Shown piece by piece: positions 27,527 through 37,009 of a DNA stretch of 64,000 bases; within the stretch, counting starts at the first letter, position 1; every line of letters begins with the position of its first letter. This DNA is from Erysipelotrichaceae bacterium (lineage in GTDB: Bacteria; Bacillota_I; Bacilli_A; Erysipelotrichales; Erysipelotrichaceae). The DNA lies in contig JAUNNY010000001.1 in NCBI GenBank assembly GCA_030531215.1, forward strand, positions 1 to 64,000. The letters run 5' to 3'. The translations under genes and the position numbers were made by a program. The notes under the pieces were generated by a model that worked only from the letters and a program-made list of their open reading frames with translations, searched no databases and was not told the DNA's origin.

Positions 27527-27977
27527 TTATATTAAAGATTTACGCAAAATAGTAGGCCATCGTACCTTAATTCAAACTGCAGCAAGCGTCATCGTAGTCA
27601 ATGATAAAGGCCAAATCCTATTAGGGAAAAGAGCAGATAATCATAAATGGGGTTATGCTGGCGGTTCAATTGAAATTGATGAGAAGGTTGAAGATTGTGC
27701 CTTGAGAGAATTATTTGAAGAAACAGGGCTAGTAGGTGAAGAACTGGAATTTTTTATGGTTAATTCTGGAAAAGAAATTCATTATGTATATCCTAATGGT
27801 GATGAGGTATCAAATGTTGAGATAGTCTATACATGTCATAAATATCACGGCGTACTAAAACCTCAGTTGGAAGAAATTAGTGAATTAAGGTTTTTTGATG
27901 TTGATAAAATTCCTGAAGAGATATCTGACCCTATTAAACCTGTAATAGATGAGTATGTGAAAAGGAATATTAATTAA
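27519..27977 (+). CDS. NUDIX hydrolase
   Basis: This 152-residue NUDIX protein has the motif G-x5-E-x7-R-E-x2-E-E-x-G in GGSIEIDEKVEDCALRELFEETGL, which binds metal and hydrolyses nucleoside diphosphates linked to another group. The substrate is not predictable; similar proteins act on ADP-ribose, NADH or oxidised nucleotides. Overlap with DUF1893 suggests co-translation. Confidence 0.92.
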   Translation: MSDYIKDLRKIVGHRTLIQTAASVIVVNDKGQILLGKRADNHKWGYAGGSIEIDEKVEDCALRELFEETGLVGEELEFFMVNSGKEIHYVYPNGDEVSNVEIVYTCHKYHGVLKPQLEEISELRFFDVDKIPEEISDPIKPVIDEYVKRNIN

Positions 27978-28000
27978 TATATTGTATAATTGTTATTGTT

Positions 28001-28825
28001 ATGAGTTTTATTGAGGTTAAAAATGTTAGTTTTTCATATAGTGAAACAAACAACGCGATAGATGATGTTTCTTTTAATATTGAAAAGGGCACATATACAA
28101 CCATCATTGGTCACAATGGTTCAGGTAAATCAACAATAGCTAAATTGATTGCTGGTTTGCTTACACCTAAGGCTGGTGAAATTTTTATTGAGGGTGTAAA
28201 AGTGTGCGAAGAAAATATGCCTACAATCAGAAAGAAGCTAGGCATCGTTTTTCAGAATCCTGATAATCAATTTATTGGTTCAACTGTCAAAGACGATATT
28301 GCTTTTGGTTTAGAGAACCGTAGAGTTGAACCAAGCAAGATGGATGATATCATCTTAGAGTACGCAAGCAAGGTTGGTTTAACAGGTTTATTAGATAAAG
28401 AACCACAAAATATGTCTGGTGGTCAAAAACAAAGAGTAGCTATAGCTGGAGTTTTAGCTATGCAACCAAATGTCATTATCTTTGATGAAGCTACAAGCAT
28501 GCTAGATCCAAAAGCACGAAAAGAAATTAAAACTTTTATGTATGATCTATCAAAGAACCCAGATTTTACAATTGTTTCTATAACTCATGATATAGAAGAG
28601 GTTTTACAGTCTGAAGAGTGCATCGTCTTAAATAATGGCAAGTTGTTTATGCAAGATAAACCTGAAAACGTCTTTAAGCATCCAGAAGAATTAAGAAAAA
28701 TAAATCTTGATATTCCATTTATAGAACTAGTCAAAGAAGCTTTCGCAAAGAAAAAAATAAAAGTAAATGCAGATAATATTGAAGGTGTAGTAAAACAGTT
28801 ATGCCAATATCGTTCAAAGAATTAA
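28001..28825 (+). CDS. ecfA1: Energy-coupling factor transporter ATPase EcfA1
   Basis: The first ATPase of the ECF vitamin/metal uptake module, 274 residues. It has Walker A GHNGSGKS, Q-loop FQNPDNQF, signature MSGGQKQR, Walker B VIIFDEATSMLD and H-loop TH. The Q-loop NPDNQF form is typical of EcfA1. TATAAT (27985-27990) lies ten bases before the ATG and no ribosome-binding site is visible, so the leader is at most a few bases. It overlaps ecfA2 by 25 bases. Confidence 0.95.
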   Translation: MSFIEVKNVSFSYSETNNAIDDVSFNIEKGTYTTIIGHNGSGKSTIAKLIAGLLTPKAGEIFIEGVKVCEENMPTIRKKLGIVFQNPDNQFIGSTVKDDIAFGLENRRVEPSKMDDIILEYASKVGLTGLLDKEPQNMSGGQKQRVAIAGVLAMQPNVIIFDEATSMLDPKARKEIKTFMYDLSKNPDFTIVSITHDIEEVLQSEECIVLNNGKLFMQDKPENVFKHPEELRKINLDIPFIELVKEAFAKKKIKVNADNIEGVVKQLCQYRSKN

Positions 28826-29652
28826 GCTATGTCTACGATTTAGGTATGCCATATGCCCATAAAGCATTAGATGACATCAACCTAGATATTCAAGAAGGCA
28901 AAATTACAGCCGTCATAGGCGAAACAGGCTCAGGTAAATCAACTCTAGTTGAACACTTGAACGCTTTACTATTGCCTACTTCTGGACGTTTAGAGATCTT
29001 GGATCATGAAATAGTCGCAAATCAAAAACATCGTTTCTTGAAACAATTAAGAAAAGAAGTTGGACTTGTATTCCAATTTTCAGAACATCAACTATTTGAA
29101 GAAACAATAATAAAAGATGTAATGTTTGGTCCAAAGAATTTTGGTTTTACTGAAGAAGAATGCAAGAAAAAAGCTGTTGAAGCATTAAAACTTGTAGGCA
29201 TCGGTCCTGAATATTATGAAATCTCACCTTTGGAATTATCCGGTGGTCAAAAAAGAAGGGTAGCTATTGCCGGTATTCTAGCAATCAACCCTCAAGTGAT
29301 CGTTTTAGATGAACCTACAGCAGGTTTAGATCCTGTTGGTGGCAAAGAAATCATTAATCTATTTATAGGATTAAATAAAAAATTAAACAAAACAATAATC
29401 ATTGTTACTCATGATAACGAGATGGTTTATAACTATTGTGACAATACAATTGTTTTAGCTAAAGGAAAAGTTGAATATTCAGGATTAACTTTAGATTTAT
29501 TCAATAATAAAGAATTGGTAGACAAACTTAAGTTATTGGAACCACAAATTGTATCGTTAAAAAATGAATTAAGAGAAAATGGCTTCAAGGTATCGGATAA
29601 TATCCGTACGATAAATGAAGTTGTTGAGGAAATAAGCAGGCAAGTAAGATAG
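28801..29652 (+). CDS. ecfA2: Energy-coupling factor transporter ATPase EcfA2
   Basis: The second ECF ATPase, 283 residues. Walker A GETGSGKS, Q-loop VFQFSEHQLFE (characteristic of EcfA2), signature LSGGQKRR, Walker B VIVLDEPTAGLD and H-loop THD are present. It pairs with EcfA1 to drive EcfT. The start overlaps ecfA1, and ecfT begins right at its stop. Confidence 0.95.
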   Translation: MPISFKELSYVYDLGMPYAHKALDDINLDIQEGKITAVIGETGSGKSTLVEHLNALLLPTSGRLEILDHEIVANQKHRFLKQLRKEVGLVFQFSEHQLFEETIIKDVMFGPKNFGFTEEECKKKAVEALKLVGIGPEYYEISPLELSGGQKRRVAIAGILAINPQVIVLDEPTAGLDPVGGKEIINLFIGLNKKLNKTIIIVTHDNEMVYNYCDNTIVLAKGKVEYSGLTLDLFNNKELVDKLKLLEPQIVSLKNELRENGFKVSDNIRTINEVVEEISRQVR

Positions 29653-30453
29653 ATGAATAATTTAGTTTTAGGAAAGTATATACCTCTAGATTCGATAATG
29701 CATAGATTGGATCCACGTGCTAAACTAGTGGCTTTGATCTTGATGATTGTCGCTATATTTGTGCCAAAAAGTTGGTATGTTTTTTTAGTGATTGGTATTA
29801 TCTTAGTTGTTGAAATTTTATTAGCGAAGCTTAATTTTAAATATGTTTTATCATCAGTTAAACCAATGATGTTCATGATGGTATTCTTATTGATAATTAA
29901 TGTTTTAACTCTAAAAACTGGCGATCTATTAGTTAAATTAGGTCCAGTAGAAATATATGCAGACGCATTGTTCAATACTTTGTTTGTTGTGACAAGACTA
30001 TTATTAATGATTATGGTTACAACAACTTTAACTGCTACAACAAAGCCTTTAGATTTAACTTTAGGCATTGAACACTTATTGAAACCATTACAAGTTATCA
30101 AATTTCCAACACATGAAATTGCCATGATGATTTCGATTGCCTTGAGATTTATTCCTACCATCATAGAAGAAACAATGAGAATTATGGATGCACAAAAATC
30201 ACGTGGCGTTGATTTTGAGAATGGTAAATTATCTGAAAAAATAGGCGCTATATTATCATTGATTATTCCATTATTTTCCGTTGCATTTGAGAGAGCTTAT
30301 GAATTAGCAGATGCTATGGAAGCTAGAGGATATGTTCCAGGTGCTGAGCGTACAAGATATCATGTATTGAAATTTGAAGTTCGTGATTATATTTATTTAT
30401 TTTTAAATATTGTTGTAATGGGTTTAAGTATAGCTAGTAGGTTTGTCTTATGA
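29653..30453 (+). CDS. ecfT: Energy-coupling factor transporter transmembrane protein EcfT
   Basis: This 266-residue membrane protein has about five to six helices and the two coupling-helix Ala-Arg-Gly motifs, seen here as AQKSRGVD and AMEARGY. EcfT joins the ATPases to interchangeable S components. No S component gene lies in this window, so this is the shared core module. It overlaps truA by four bases, an arrangement common in Firmicutes. Confidence 0.95.
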   Translation: MNNLVLGKYIPLDSIMHRLDPRAKLVALILMIVAIFVPKSWYVFLVIGIILVVEILLAKLNFKYVLSSVKPMMFMMVFLLIINVLTLKTGDLLVKLGPVEIYADALFNTLFVVTRLLLMIMVTTTLTATTKPLDLTLGIEHLLKPLQVIKFPTHEIAMMISIALRFIPTIIEETMRIMDAQKSRGVDFENGKLSEKIGAILSLIIPLFSVAFERAYELADAMEARGYVPGAERTRYHVLKFEVRDYIYLFLNIVVMGLSIASRFVL

Positions 30454-31181
30454 GATATAAAGTAACAGTATCTTATGATGGTAATAACTACGTTGGCTTT
30501 CAATCACAAAAAAATGGTTTAGCTATTCAAGATGTAATTGAGAAAGCATTAAAGAAAGTATTTGTTAAAGATATAAGAATTGTGATGTCATCGAGAACTG
30601 ATGCAGGAGTACATGCGATAGGGCAAGTATTCCATTTTGATGATGATAGAATAATTAAACCAGAAAAGCTTCAATACGCAATAAATAGTTCAACTCCTAA
30701 AGATATCTATATTAGTAAAATTGAATATGTTGATGAAAGTTTTCATGCACGTTTTTCGGTAAAAGAAAAAACATATCGTTATTTAATCAATATTGGTGAA
30801 TATGATGTTTTCAAGAATGGCTATGCATACCAATGCCACTATAAATTAGACATCGATTTGATGAAAAAAGGAGCCGAGTTATATCTGGGAACTCACGACT
30901 TTGGTTCTTTTAATACTTCTAGTTATACTGAATATCCTAATCAAGTTAGAACCATTAAAGAATTTAAGATCGTAAAGAAAAAAGATATGTTGTACATCAC
31001 AGTAACTGGCACAGGTTTTTTAAGAAATATGGTCAGAATAATGGTTGGTACGCTTATTGATTTAGCTAGAGGCCAAAAGACTTTGGCAGATGTTAAACAG
31101 ATGGTTGATGTTCCATGTAAAAATACTAGAAGATATAATGTCGACCCGCATGGACTTTACTTGGTAAAAATTAAATATTAG
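30450..31181 (+). CDS. truA: tRNA pseudouridine synthase A
   Basis: TruA makes pseudouridine at positions 38-40 of the tRNA anticodon stem. The 243-residue protein shows the catalytic Asp in SSRTDAGVHA, and HARFSVKEKTYRY and GTGFLRNMVR blocks. It is translationally coupled to ecfT through ATGA. Confidence 0.97.
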   Translation: MRYKVTVSYDGNNYVGFQSQKNGLAIQDVIEKALKKVFVKDIRIVMSSRTDAGVHAIGQVFHFDDDRIIKPEKLQYAINSSTPKDIYISKIEYVDESFHARFSVKEKTYRYLINIGEYDVFKNGYAYQCHYKLDIDLMKKGAELYLGTHDFGSFNTSSYTEYPNQVRTIKEFKIVKKKDMLYITVTGTGFLRNMVRIMVGTLIDLARGQKTLADVKQMVDVPCKNTRRYNVDPHGLYLVKIKY

Positions 31182-31190
31182 AATTTTCTT

Positions 31191-31583
31191 ATGAGTAAAA
31201 AAGTGTTAAGAGTATTATCAATAGTCGAAATAATAGTTGCCATAGCAACATATTTTATTTTGATATATGAATATTCTACTAACCAATATATATTGAAGAT
31301 ATCTGTTTTAAATACTCCTGAAGCTAAAGCTTATTGTATAGCTTTATATACTATTCCTTGCATTCATTTAATTGCAGGCTTGGCTGCTTTTATCTTTAAT
31401 GAACATAAGAAACTGATGATTTTTTTTGGCATATTGTTATGTTTAACAGCACTTCCTCATATGACAGTAATCATTGGCGACCTGTCCAATGTTCGAGCTA
31501 TTATTTCTTTAGTGTTTGGCTTAATCTATTTAATAGCCGCACTTACTTTGCCTAAAACAAAAACATTAAAAAACCCTCAATGA
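31191..31583 (+). CDS. Four-helix membrane protein, unknown function
   Basis: This 130-residue protein has about four membrane helices (roughly 8-28, 48-66, 75-92, 102-120) and short basic ends. TAGAAT (31179-31184) ends six bases before the ATG with no ribosome-binding site, so either leaderless initiation or coupling to truA is possible. No recognised family. The C-terminus overlaps a terminator stem. Confidence 0.65.
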   Translation: MSKKVLRVLSIVEIIVAIATYFILIYEYSTNQYILKISVLNTPEAKAYCIALYTIPCIHLIAGLAAFIFNEHKKLMIFFGILLCLTALPHMTVIIGDLSNVRAIISLVFGLIYLIAALTLPKTKTLKNPQ

Positions 31584-31597
31584 TGAGGGTCTTATTT
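31572..31597. terminator. Bidirectional terminator between the 31191 gene and tRNA-Thr
   Basis: An ACCCTCA/TGAGGGT stem with loop ATGA has T-rich flanks on both strands and serves the membrane-protein gene and the minus-strand tRNA-Thr. Confidence 0.8.
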
Positions 31598-31603
31598 TTA
31601 TAA

Positions 31604-31679
31604 TGGTGCCGGCTATAGGACTCGAACCTACCACCTACGCGTTACGAGTGCGTTGCTCTACCTGATGAGCTAAGCCGGC
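31604..31679 (-). tRNA. tRNA-Thr (anticodon CGT)
   Basis: On the minus strand the acceptor GCCGGCT pairs with AGCCGGC, the anticodon loop is CTCGTAA (anticodon CGT), the T arm has GGTTCGAGTCC, the discriminator is A and CCA is encoded. It lies five bases after the cca stop, on the same strand, so it may share the murT-gatD-cca transcript. A TG-C-TATCAT box inside the end of cca is a possible own promoter. Confidence 0.97.
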
Positions 31680-31684
31680 AGCAC

Positions 31685-32806
31685 TTATATGATAGCATTT
31701 CTCAAATAATTAATTAAAGTTGATTTTTTGTTTACAAGCTTTTTATGATGAATTAAATCTATTAGATGGTTTTTTACTCTTTTTATTTCTACACCTTCAT
31801 AGCCAAATTCTTTAATCGTAGTTCCATCGATTTCTAAGTCATTCAACATCACCATATATTTATGTAGTTTGTTATATCGAGAAGTGAAATCATAATGATG
31901 TAATTCACATAAGTATCTTAATATATCATTTTGATAAATGTTAGAAAGACATGTTATAAATTCATAATCATCATTCACATCAATCTTTGCAGCATGTTTT
32001 AGGGAACTTATTAATTCAATTTCTGCTTTTGAATACTTTAAAGCTTTTAGATTGTTTTTGTCGTTATCTTTTAAGATATAGGCTAATGAGTATAAAGGAT
32101 TTGAAAAATCATTTTGTTTACGTTCAATTTGTTCTATAGACATAAAAGTATTGAATATTTCGTGGTATTCATTGATAAGCTTAAAGGCGCTTTTATTGTC
32201 TAGTATTTGTAGAAGTTCATCTTTTTTTCTTTCGTTAGAGATATATTTCAAAAGGTCTTTATTTCTATAGATTGCTTTATTAGTTTTATCTTCAATCTTA
32301 AAATTTAATTTTGCTTTAAATCTAAGTGCTCTTAAGATACGTAAGCCATCTTCGTTAAAACGTGTATCAGGATTTCCGATTGCTTTTATGCTTTTGTTTT
32401 CTAAATCTTTGATGCCGTTAAAATAGTCGACTATTTCTTCGTCTTTGTTCATACATAAGGCATTAATAGTGAAATCTCTTCTTTTTAAATCTTGTTTGAG
32501 ATTAGAAGCGTATTCTATTTTATTAGGACGACGATGGTTGGTATATACCCCTTCTTTGCGATAGGGGGTAATATCTATTTTGACTTTATCTATTAAGACA
32601 ATTATTGTTCCTAAATCTTTACCGATGTCGTATTGTTGATAATTTGAAAAGCACATCTTAATGGCGTTTGGATCGGCGTTAGTTGTGATGTCATAATCTG
32701 TTACTTTTTTATGTAACATATAATTTCTAACAGCACCACCAACTAAAAAGGCTTCATAGCCTTTATTGTTTAAAATGGTTAGTGCTTCTTTTATTTGTTT
32801 TTTCAT
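31685..32806 (-). CDS. cca: CCA tRNA nucleotidyltransferase
   Basis: CCA-adding enzyme that matures or repairs tRNA 3' ends. The 373-residue class II protein has the head signature FLVGGAVRNYML and DYDITTNADP with catalytic carboxylates, RRDFTINALCMN, and the RILRALRFKAKLNF neck. It is shorter than the usual 400-450 in Firmicutes, with a reduced tail domain. It overlaps gatD by four bases, and tRNA-Thr follows at once. Confidence 0.94.
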   Translation of the reverse strand: MKKQIKEALTILNNKGYEAFLVGGAVRNYMLHKKVTDYDITTNADPNAIKMCFSNYQQYDIGKDLGTIIVLIDKVKIDITPYRKEGVYTNHRRPNKIEYASNLKQDLKRRDFTINALCMNKDEEIVDYFNGIKDLENKSIKAIGNPDTRFNEDGLRILRALRFKAKLNFKIEDKTNKAIYRNKDLLKYISNERKKDELLQILDNKSAFKLINEYHEIFNTFMSIEQIERKQNDFSNPLYSLAYILKDNDKNNLKALKYSKAEIELISSLKHAAKIDVNDDYEFITCLSNIYQNDILRYLCELHHYDFTSRYNKLHKYMVMLNDLEIDGTTIKEFGYEGVEIKRVKNHLIDLIHHKKLVNKKSTLINYLRNAII

Positions 32807-33489
32807 TGTTTGTTGATGATGCGTTTATATTCTTCAAGTCTTACATCATAAGCAGTCTTAAGGTCTTCTTGAAATGGAAGTTCATCTTTGCGTAAGACTA
32901 GTTTAGTGAATTCTGGGTTTAGTACTAAGATTGGCCCAATAAGATATGTTGCGATTAAATTGTTTTTTCTAATGCCTGCATAATTATCGTTGTCATTTAG
33001 TCCAATACCATATATCTTTTCAAAGATTTTTTCTTCGCTAGTTGTACAAGTAGTGAATTGAGATTGGAAAGCCACGATTTCAATATCTTTATATTTACCT
33101 AAGAAGATTGAATTTTTACGATTGATCATATCTCTATTGCTATTGATATCTAATAATCCTAAACCTTTAAAGATAGTACCATCTTTATCAACAACTTGAT
33201 TGCCAAAGACTTCCATAGCATTTCCCGTTAGTAAGAAAGTGGTGCCTTTATTTATTAATTCGTTCAATTTGTTGATATAAGGCTCAAGCTTTTCTTTGAT
33301 GATGATTTGACTATTTTCTGACATAGGACCCATATAGATTAAATCGGCATTATTTTTTACAAAATAAGGTTCTTCATCAATGCTAGTTTCGATAAAGGTT
33401 GAATCACTTAGACATTTCTTTAGATAGACAACATTGCCACGATCACCAAAAAGGTTACATAGGTTAGGATATAATATTTCAATTATCAT
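32803..33489 (-). CDS. gatD: Lipid II isoglutaminyl synthase, glutaminase subunit GatD
   Basis: GatD supplies ammonia from glutamine to MurT for amidation of D-Glu in lipid II. The 228-residue class I amidotransferase-like protein begins IEILYPNLCNLFGDRGN as GatD proteins do. The nucleophile position (LLTGNAMEVFG, about residue 83-92) shows no obvious Cys: GNAM stands where GICGG/GNGMQ-type elbows lie. A Cys-containing TTCTTSEE stretch is elsewhere. The overlap with murT and the family layout support the call; glutaminase activity needs checking. Confidence 0.8.
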   Translation of the reverse strand: MIIEILYPNLCNLFGDRGNVVYLKKCLSDSTFIETSIDEEPYFVKNNADLIYMGPMSENSQIIIKEKLEPYINKLNELINKGTTFLLTGNAMEVFGNQVVDKDGTIFKGLGLLDINSNRDMINRKNSIFLGKYKDIEIVAFQSQFTTCTTSEEKIFEKIYGIGLNDNDNYAGIRKNNLIATYLIGPILVLNPEFTKLVLRKDELPFQEDLKTAYDVRLEEYKRIINKQ

Positions 33490-34829
33490 TTCGTTAACCT
33501 CCTATGTAGTGTTTCTTTAATACCTTTATATGAATTAGTATTGTACATATCCCATAAGATATAGATCTTATCAACTGATAGATCTAATAATTCTGCTGTC
33601 TTAATTTCATCGAGACTACAAATGATTTTATTTTCATCAACGCCTGCTAATAATAATCTTACTTTGTAGTCGTAGCTTCTTTTACCACCCACAACTATTT
33701 GCTTAATTTTTGGATCTTTTAGAAATTCAAAATCAGTATCATAGATCCATGAAACTATTTCTGAAGATTTACGATTTTCATGTTCATCATCAAGAATCAT
33801 CAAGACACTTTTTTCTTCTTTATCATTTGATACAGTTTCAAAACTATTTGAACATGCGATAGCGTTCATGCCTTTTGCCAACATCGAAATGACAGTCTTA
33901 TCAGCTATTTTTTCATCTAAATATCTAGAGGCTACAATTTTCTTATCTTTTAATCCTTTAGTTATTTCTTGATCTGTTAAACCAAATTCTTTTAATAATG
34001 CGATGATTGATATTTCGTTATACATATCAATAATTCTATTGCCACCAACTAAAGGGTATTCACCAACATTAGTTTGTAATTGATTGTTATGATTACTTAT
34101 TGCTATGTATTGTGCTTCACTAGATTTGAAATCACAATTTGGACAATATCCTTGGCCGATTGAATTATATCTAACGAATTTCCATTTTAATTCACTATGA
34201 CATTTTGGACAGACTGTAATATCTTTTACGATATTATCTTTAAATTTTTCATTTTCTTGGACTTCTACTTTATAAAATACCTTATCATTATCTTTTCCAA
34301 GTTGTGAAGAGATTAAATCATCAGCGTTCAAAATCAATTTTGTTTGTTTTGGTAAATATTTATTGATGATATCAAAGATATATTCAGTATGAGGATTTCT
34401 CAACATGGTATCCCTTTGAATATTGCTTACAATTAAATATTCAGGAGTTAAATAAGGGAATACAGTTCTAGCACTTCTTTCGTCTAGTTCTAGACATGCA
34501 ATGTCTTGATGACATACGCCATTTAAATCACAATTATTAATTAAAGATGAAGTGATGCCAGTCAAGATATTAGAACCTAGATGATTGTCTATCACAGAAT
34601 AACCGTTTGAAAGAAAACTGTCTTTTAATAGATTAGTTGTACTAGTTTTTCCATTAGTTCCACTCACCATTATTAGGTGTTTTGGTGGAGTTATTTTTCC
34701 TAAAATATCTTTATCAAGTTTAAGGGCTACAGCACCAGAAAATACTGAGCTATTTTTGCCTAATAGTCGTAAGATTTTATATGTAGATTTGGCTATTAAC
34801 AGCGTAATAAAACGTGGTGTGCTTGCCAT
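33486..34829 (-). CDS. murT: Lipid II isoglutaminyl synthase, MurT subunit
   Basis: MurT is a Mur-ligase-like enzyme that amidates the D-Glu of lipid II with GatD. The 447-residue protein has the ATP loop VSGTNGKTSTTNLL near 54-67, an inserted zinc ribbon (CPKCHSEL and CPNCDF, about 209-234), and a C-terminal DUF1727 domain. The start has no ribosome-binding site; TATAAT on the minus strand (34841-34836) ends six bases before the ATG. First gene of murT-gatD-cca(-tRNA-Thr). Confidence 0.95.
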   Translation of the reverse strand: MASTPRFITLLIAKSTYKILRLLGKNSSVFSGAVALKLDKDILGKITPPKHLIMVSGTNGKTSTTNLLKDSFLSNGYSVIDNHLGSNILTGITSSLINNCDLNGVCHQDIACLELDERSARTVFPYLTPEYLIVSNIQRDTMLRNPHTEYIFDIINKYLPKQTKLILNADDLISSQLGKDNDKVFYKVEVQENEKFKDNIVKDITVCPKCHSELKWKFVRYNSIGQGYCPNCDFKSSEAQYIAISNHNNQLQTNVGEYPLVGGNRIIDMYNEISIIALLKEFGLTDQEITKGLKDKKIVASRYLDEKIADKTVISMLAKGMNAIACSNSFETVSNDKEEKSVLMILDDEHENRKSSEIVSWIYDTDFEFLKDPKIKQIVVGGKRSYDYKVRLLLAGVDENKIICSLDEIKTAELLDLSVDKIYILWDMYNTNSYKGIKETLHRRLTK

Positions 34830-34864
34830 AAATGTATTATATCATTCTGTTGTATAATTGATGT
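34830..34864. promoter_or_regulatory. Divergent leaderless promoters, murT / pcrA
   Basis: Minus-strand TATAAT (34841-34836) ends six bases before murT. Plus-strand TATAAT (34853-34858) ends six bases before pcrA ATG 34865. The whole spacer between the two genes is 35 bases, with no ribosome-binding site for either. Confidence 0.7.
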
Positions 34865-37009
34865 ATGGTTGTTTTCTCGCAGTTAAATGAAAACCAAAAA
34901 TGTGCAGTTGAAGATACGCATAATCATATAAGAATAATCGCGGGTGCTGGTTCTGGAAAGACCCGTGTTTTAACTATGAGAATTGCTTATTTAATTGAAA
35001 AAAATAATGTTTTGCCATATCACATTCTCGCAATCACTTTTACCAATAAAGCAGCTAAAGAAATGAAATCAAGAATTAATGAGATGCTTTCTGATAAAGG
35101 TGTCGGTTGTCACATTTCAACTATTCACTCTTTATGTATGCGTATATTGTCAGAAGATATCATAGCCTTAAATTACCCGCGTAATTTTACGGTTGTCGAT
35201 GCAGATGATCAGAAACAAATTTTAAAAGAAGCATATAAACTAGTTGGTATTGATAAGAAAGAATATGCATATGGAAGTATGTTAGATTATATTGCCGACA
35301 ACAAGTATCAAGACATCAAGCCTGATAAAGCTATGAGCTTCACTTATGGTGAGCCTCGTTTAATCAATAAAGCTAAAGTATATGCTTACTATCAAGAAAG
35401 ACTTGAGAAGATGTATGGCTTGGATTTTGATGATTTAATCTTGTTTACGACAAGATTATTTGATGAAAATCCTGTAATTTTAGAAAAGTGGGCAAAACGT
35501 TTTCACTATGTTCATGTTGATGAATTTCAAGATGTTGATAAAGAACAGTATAAATTGATTAAACAATTATCTAGTTTTCATAACAATTTATATGTAGTTG
35601 GTGATCCTGACCAAACTATTTTTACTTGGCGTGGCGCTGATGTAAATATCATTACAAATATGGACAAGGATTTTACTGATTTATATACCATTATTCTTAA
35701 TGAAAATTATCGTTCAACTAATAATATTTTGTCGGGTGCCAACAGTGTCATTAAAAATAATAAGGAAAGAGTAGAAAAAGATTTATTTTCTAGAAATGGT
35801 GCTGGCGATAGAATTATTCATAAAACATGTTTCTCAGAAGCTGCTGAGGCTAACTATGTTGCCAATCAGATCATCAAGTTAAGAAATGATGGTTATAACT
35901 ATCGTGATATTGCGATACTATATCGTTCAAATTATTTATCAAGAGATGTCGAAAAAGTTTTATTAGAAAATCGTATTCCTTATGTTATATATGGTGGTTT
36001 AAGATTCTATGAACGTATGGAAGTAAAAGATATCTTATGTTACTTAAGAATGATTACAAGAGCAGATGATTTAGCTTTAATTAGAATTATCAATACGCCA
36101 AGAAGAGGTGTTGGCCAAAAAACTATTGATGCGATTCAAGAGATTGCGAATAGTAAAAATATGACGATGTTCGAAGTATTGAAAGCTGGCTTATATCCAA
36201 AGAATAAAGACACTTTTGATCATTTTGTGAGGATGATTGAAAAATGGCGTGTTGATGTTGAAAGCTTAGATTTAGAATTGTTACTTAAAGAAGTTTTAGA
36301 TGATTCTGGTTATCGTACGATGTTAGAAGTTGAAAACGAAACAGAAAGATTAGAAAATATCAAATCATTGTTGGATGATATTAAAGAATATTCTGAAGAT
36401 TATCCTGATTCGACATTAGATGATTATTTACAGATGATATCTTTATATACTGATAGAGCTAGTGAACAAGTATATGATTCTGTAAATCTTTGTACGATAC
36501 ATAGTGCTAAAGGGTTGGAATTTGATTGCGTATTTGTAATTGGTTTATCAGAAGGTGTATTCCCATCGGAGAAAACCTTATCGGAAGGATTAAAAGGATT
36601 AGAAGAAGAAAGAAGATTAGCTTATGTTGCATATACTAGAGCTAGAAAATTGTTGTATCTAACTGAATCAAGTAGTTTTTCTTATGTTTTGCAATCAAGT
36701 AAATTGCCTTCTAGATTTATTAAGGAAATTGATAATTCTTATATTGAACATGTCGACGATCACGTTACACCTATGTCATCTATGCTATTCGATGAAGAAG
36801 TAATCGCAAGCAGCAGAGTTAATAAAGAACCAAAGGATGATATGTATCGCAAAGGAGATATTGTCATTCATAAGATTTATGGTGAAGGTGTCATTTTGGC
36901 TAATGATAATGGTGTTGTAAGCATAGCTTTCCCACATCCTACAGGTATTAAAAAGATTCTAGCTTCACATCCATCTATCAGAAAGAAGACAAAAGATGAT
37001 TATAGTTAA
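34865..37009 (+). CDS. pcrA: UvrD/PcrA-family DNA helicase
   Basis: This 714-residue superfamily 1A helicase unwinds DNA 3' to 5' in repair and removes RecA from DNA. It shows the Q motif (LNENQKCAVEDT), Walker A GAGSGKTR (about 26-33), DEFQDVD (motif II), the GDPDQTIFTWRGAD motif III, and VYDSVNLCTIHSAKGLEFDCVFVIGL (motif V). The C-terminal tail has the PcrA-type GDIVIHKIYGEGVI module. The start is leaderless. It overlaps the GNAT gene by 14 bases. Confidence 0.95.
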   Translation: MVVFSQLNENQKCAVEDTHNHIRIIAGAGSGKTRVLTMRIAYLIEKNNVLPYHILAITFTNKAAKEMKSRINEMLSDKGVGCHISTIHSLCMRILSEDIIALNYPRNFTVVDADDQKQILKEAYKLVGIDKKEYAYGSMLDYIADNKYQDIKPDKAMSFTYGEPRLINKAKVYAYYQERLEKMYGLDFDDLILFTTRLFDENPVILEKWAKRFHYVHVDEFQDVDKEQYKLIKQLSSFHNNLYVVGDPDQTIFTWRGADVNIITNMDKDFTDLYTIILNENYRSTNNILSGANSVIKNNKERVEKDLFSRNGAGDRIIHKTCFSEAAEANYVANQIIKLRNDGYNYRDIAILYRSNYLSRDVEKVLLENRIPYVIYGGLRFYERMEVKDILCYLRMITRADDLALIRIINTPRRGVGQKTIDAIQEIANSKNMTMFEVLKAGLYPKNKDTFDHFVRMIEKWRVDVESLDLELLLKEVLDDSGYRTMLEVENETERLENIKSLLDDIKEYSEDYPDSTLDDYLQMISLYTDRASEQVYDSVNLCTIHSAKGLEFDCVFVIGLSEGVFPSEKTLSEGLKGLEEERRLAYVAYTRARKLLYLTESSSFSYVLQSSKLPSRFIKEIDNSYIEHVDDHVTPMSSMLFDEEVIASSRVNKEPKDDMYRKGDIVIHKIYGEGVILANDNGVVSIAFPHPTGIKKILASHPSIRKKTKDDYS

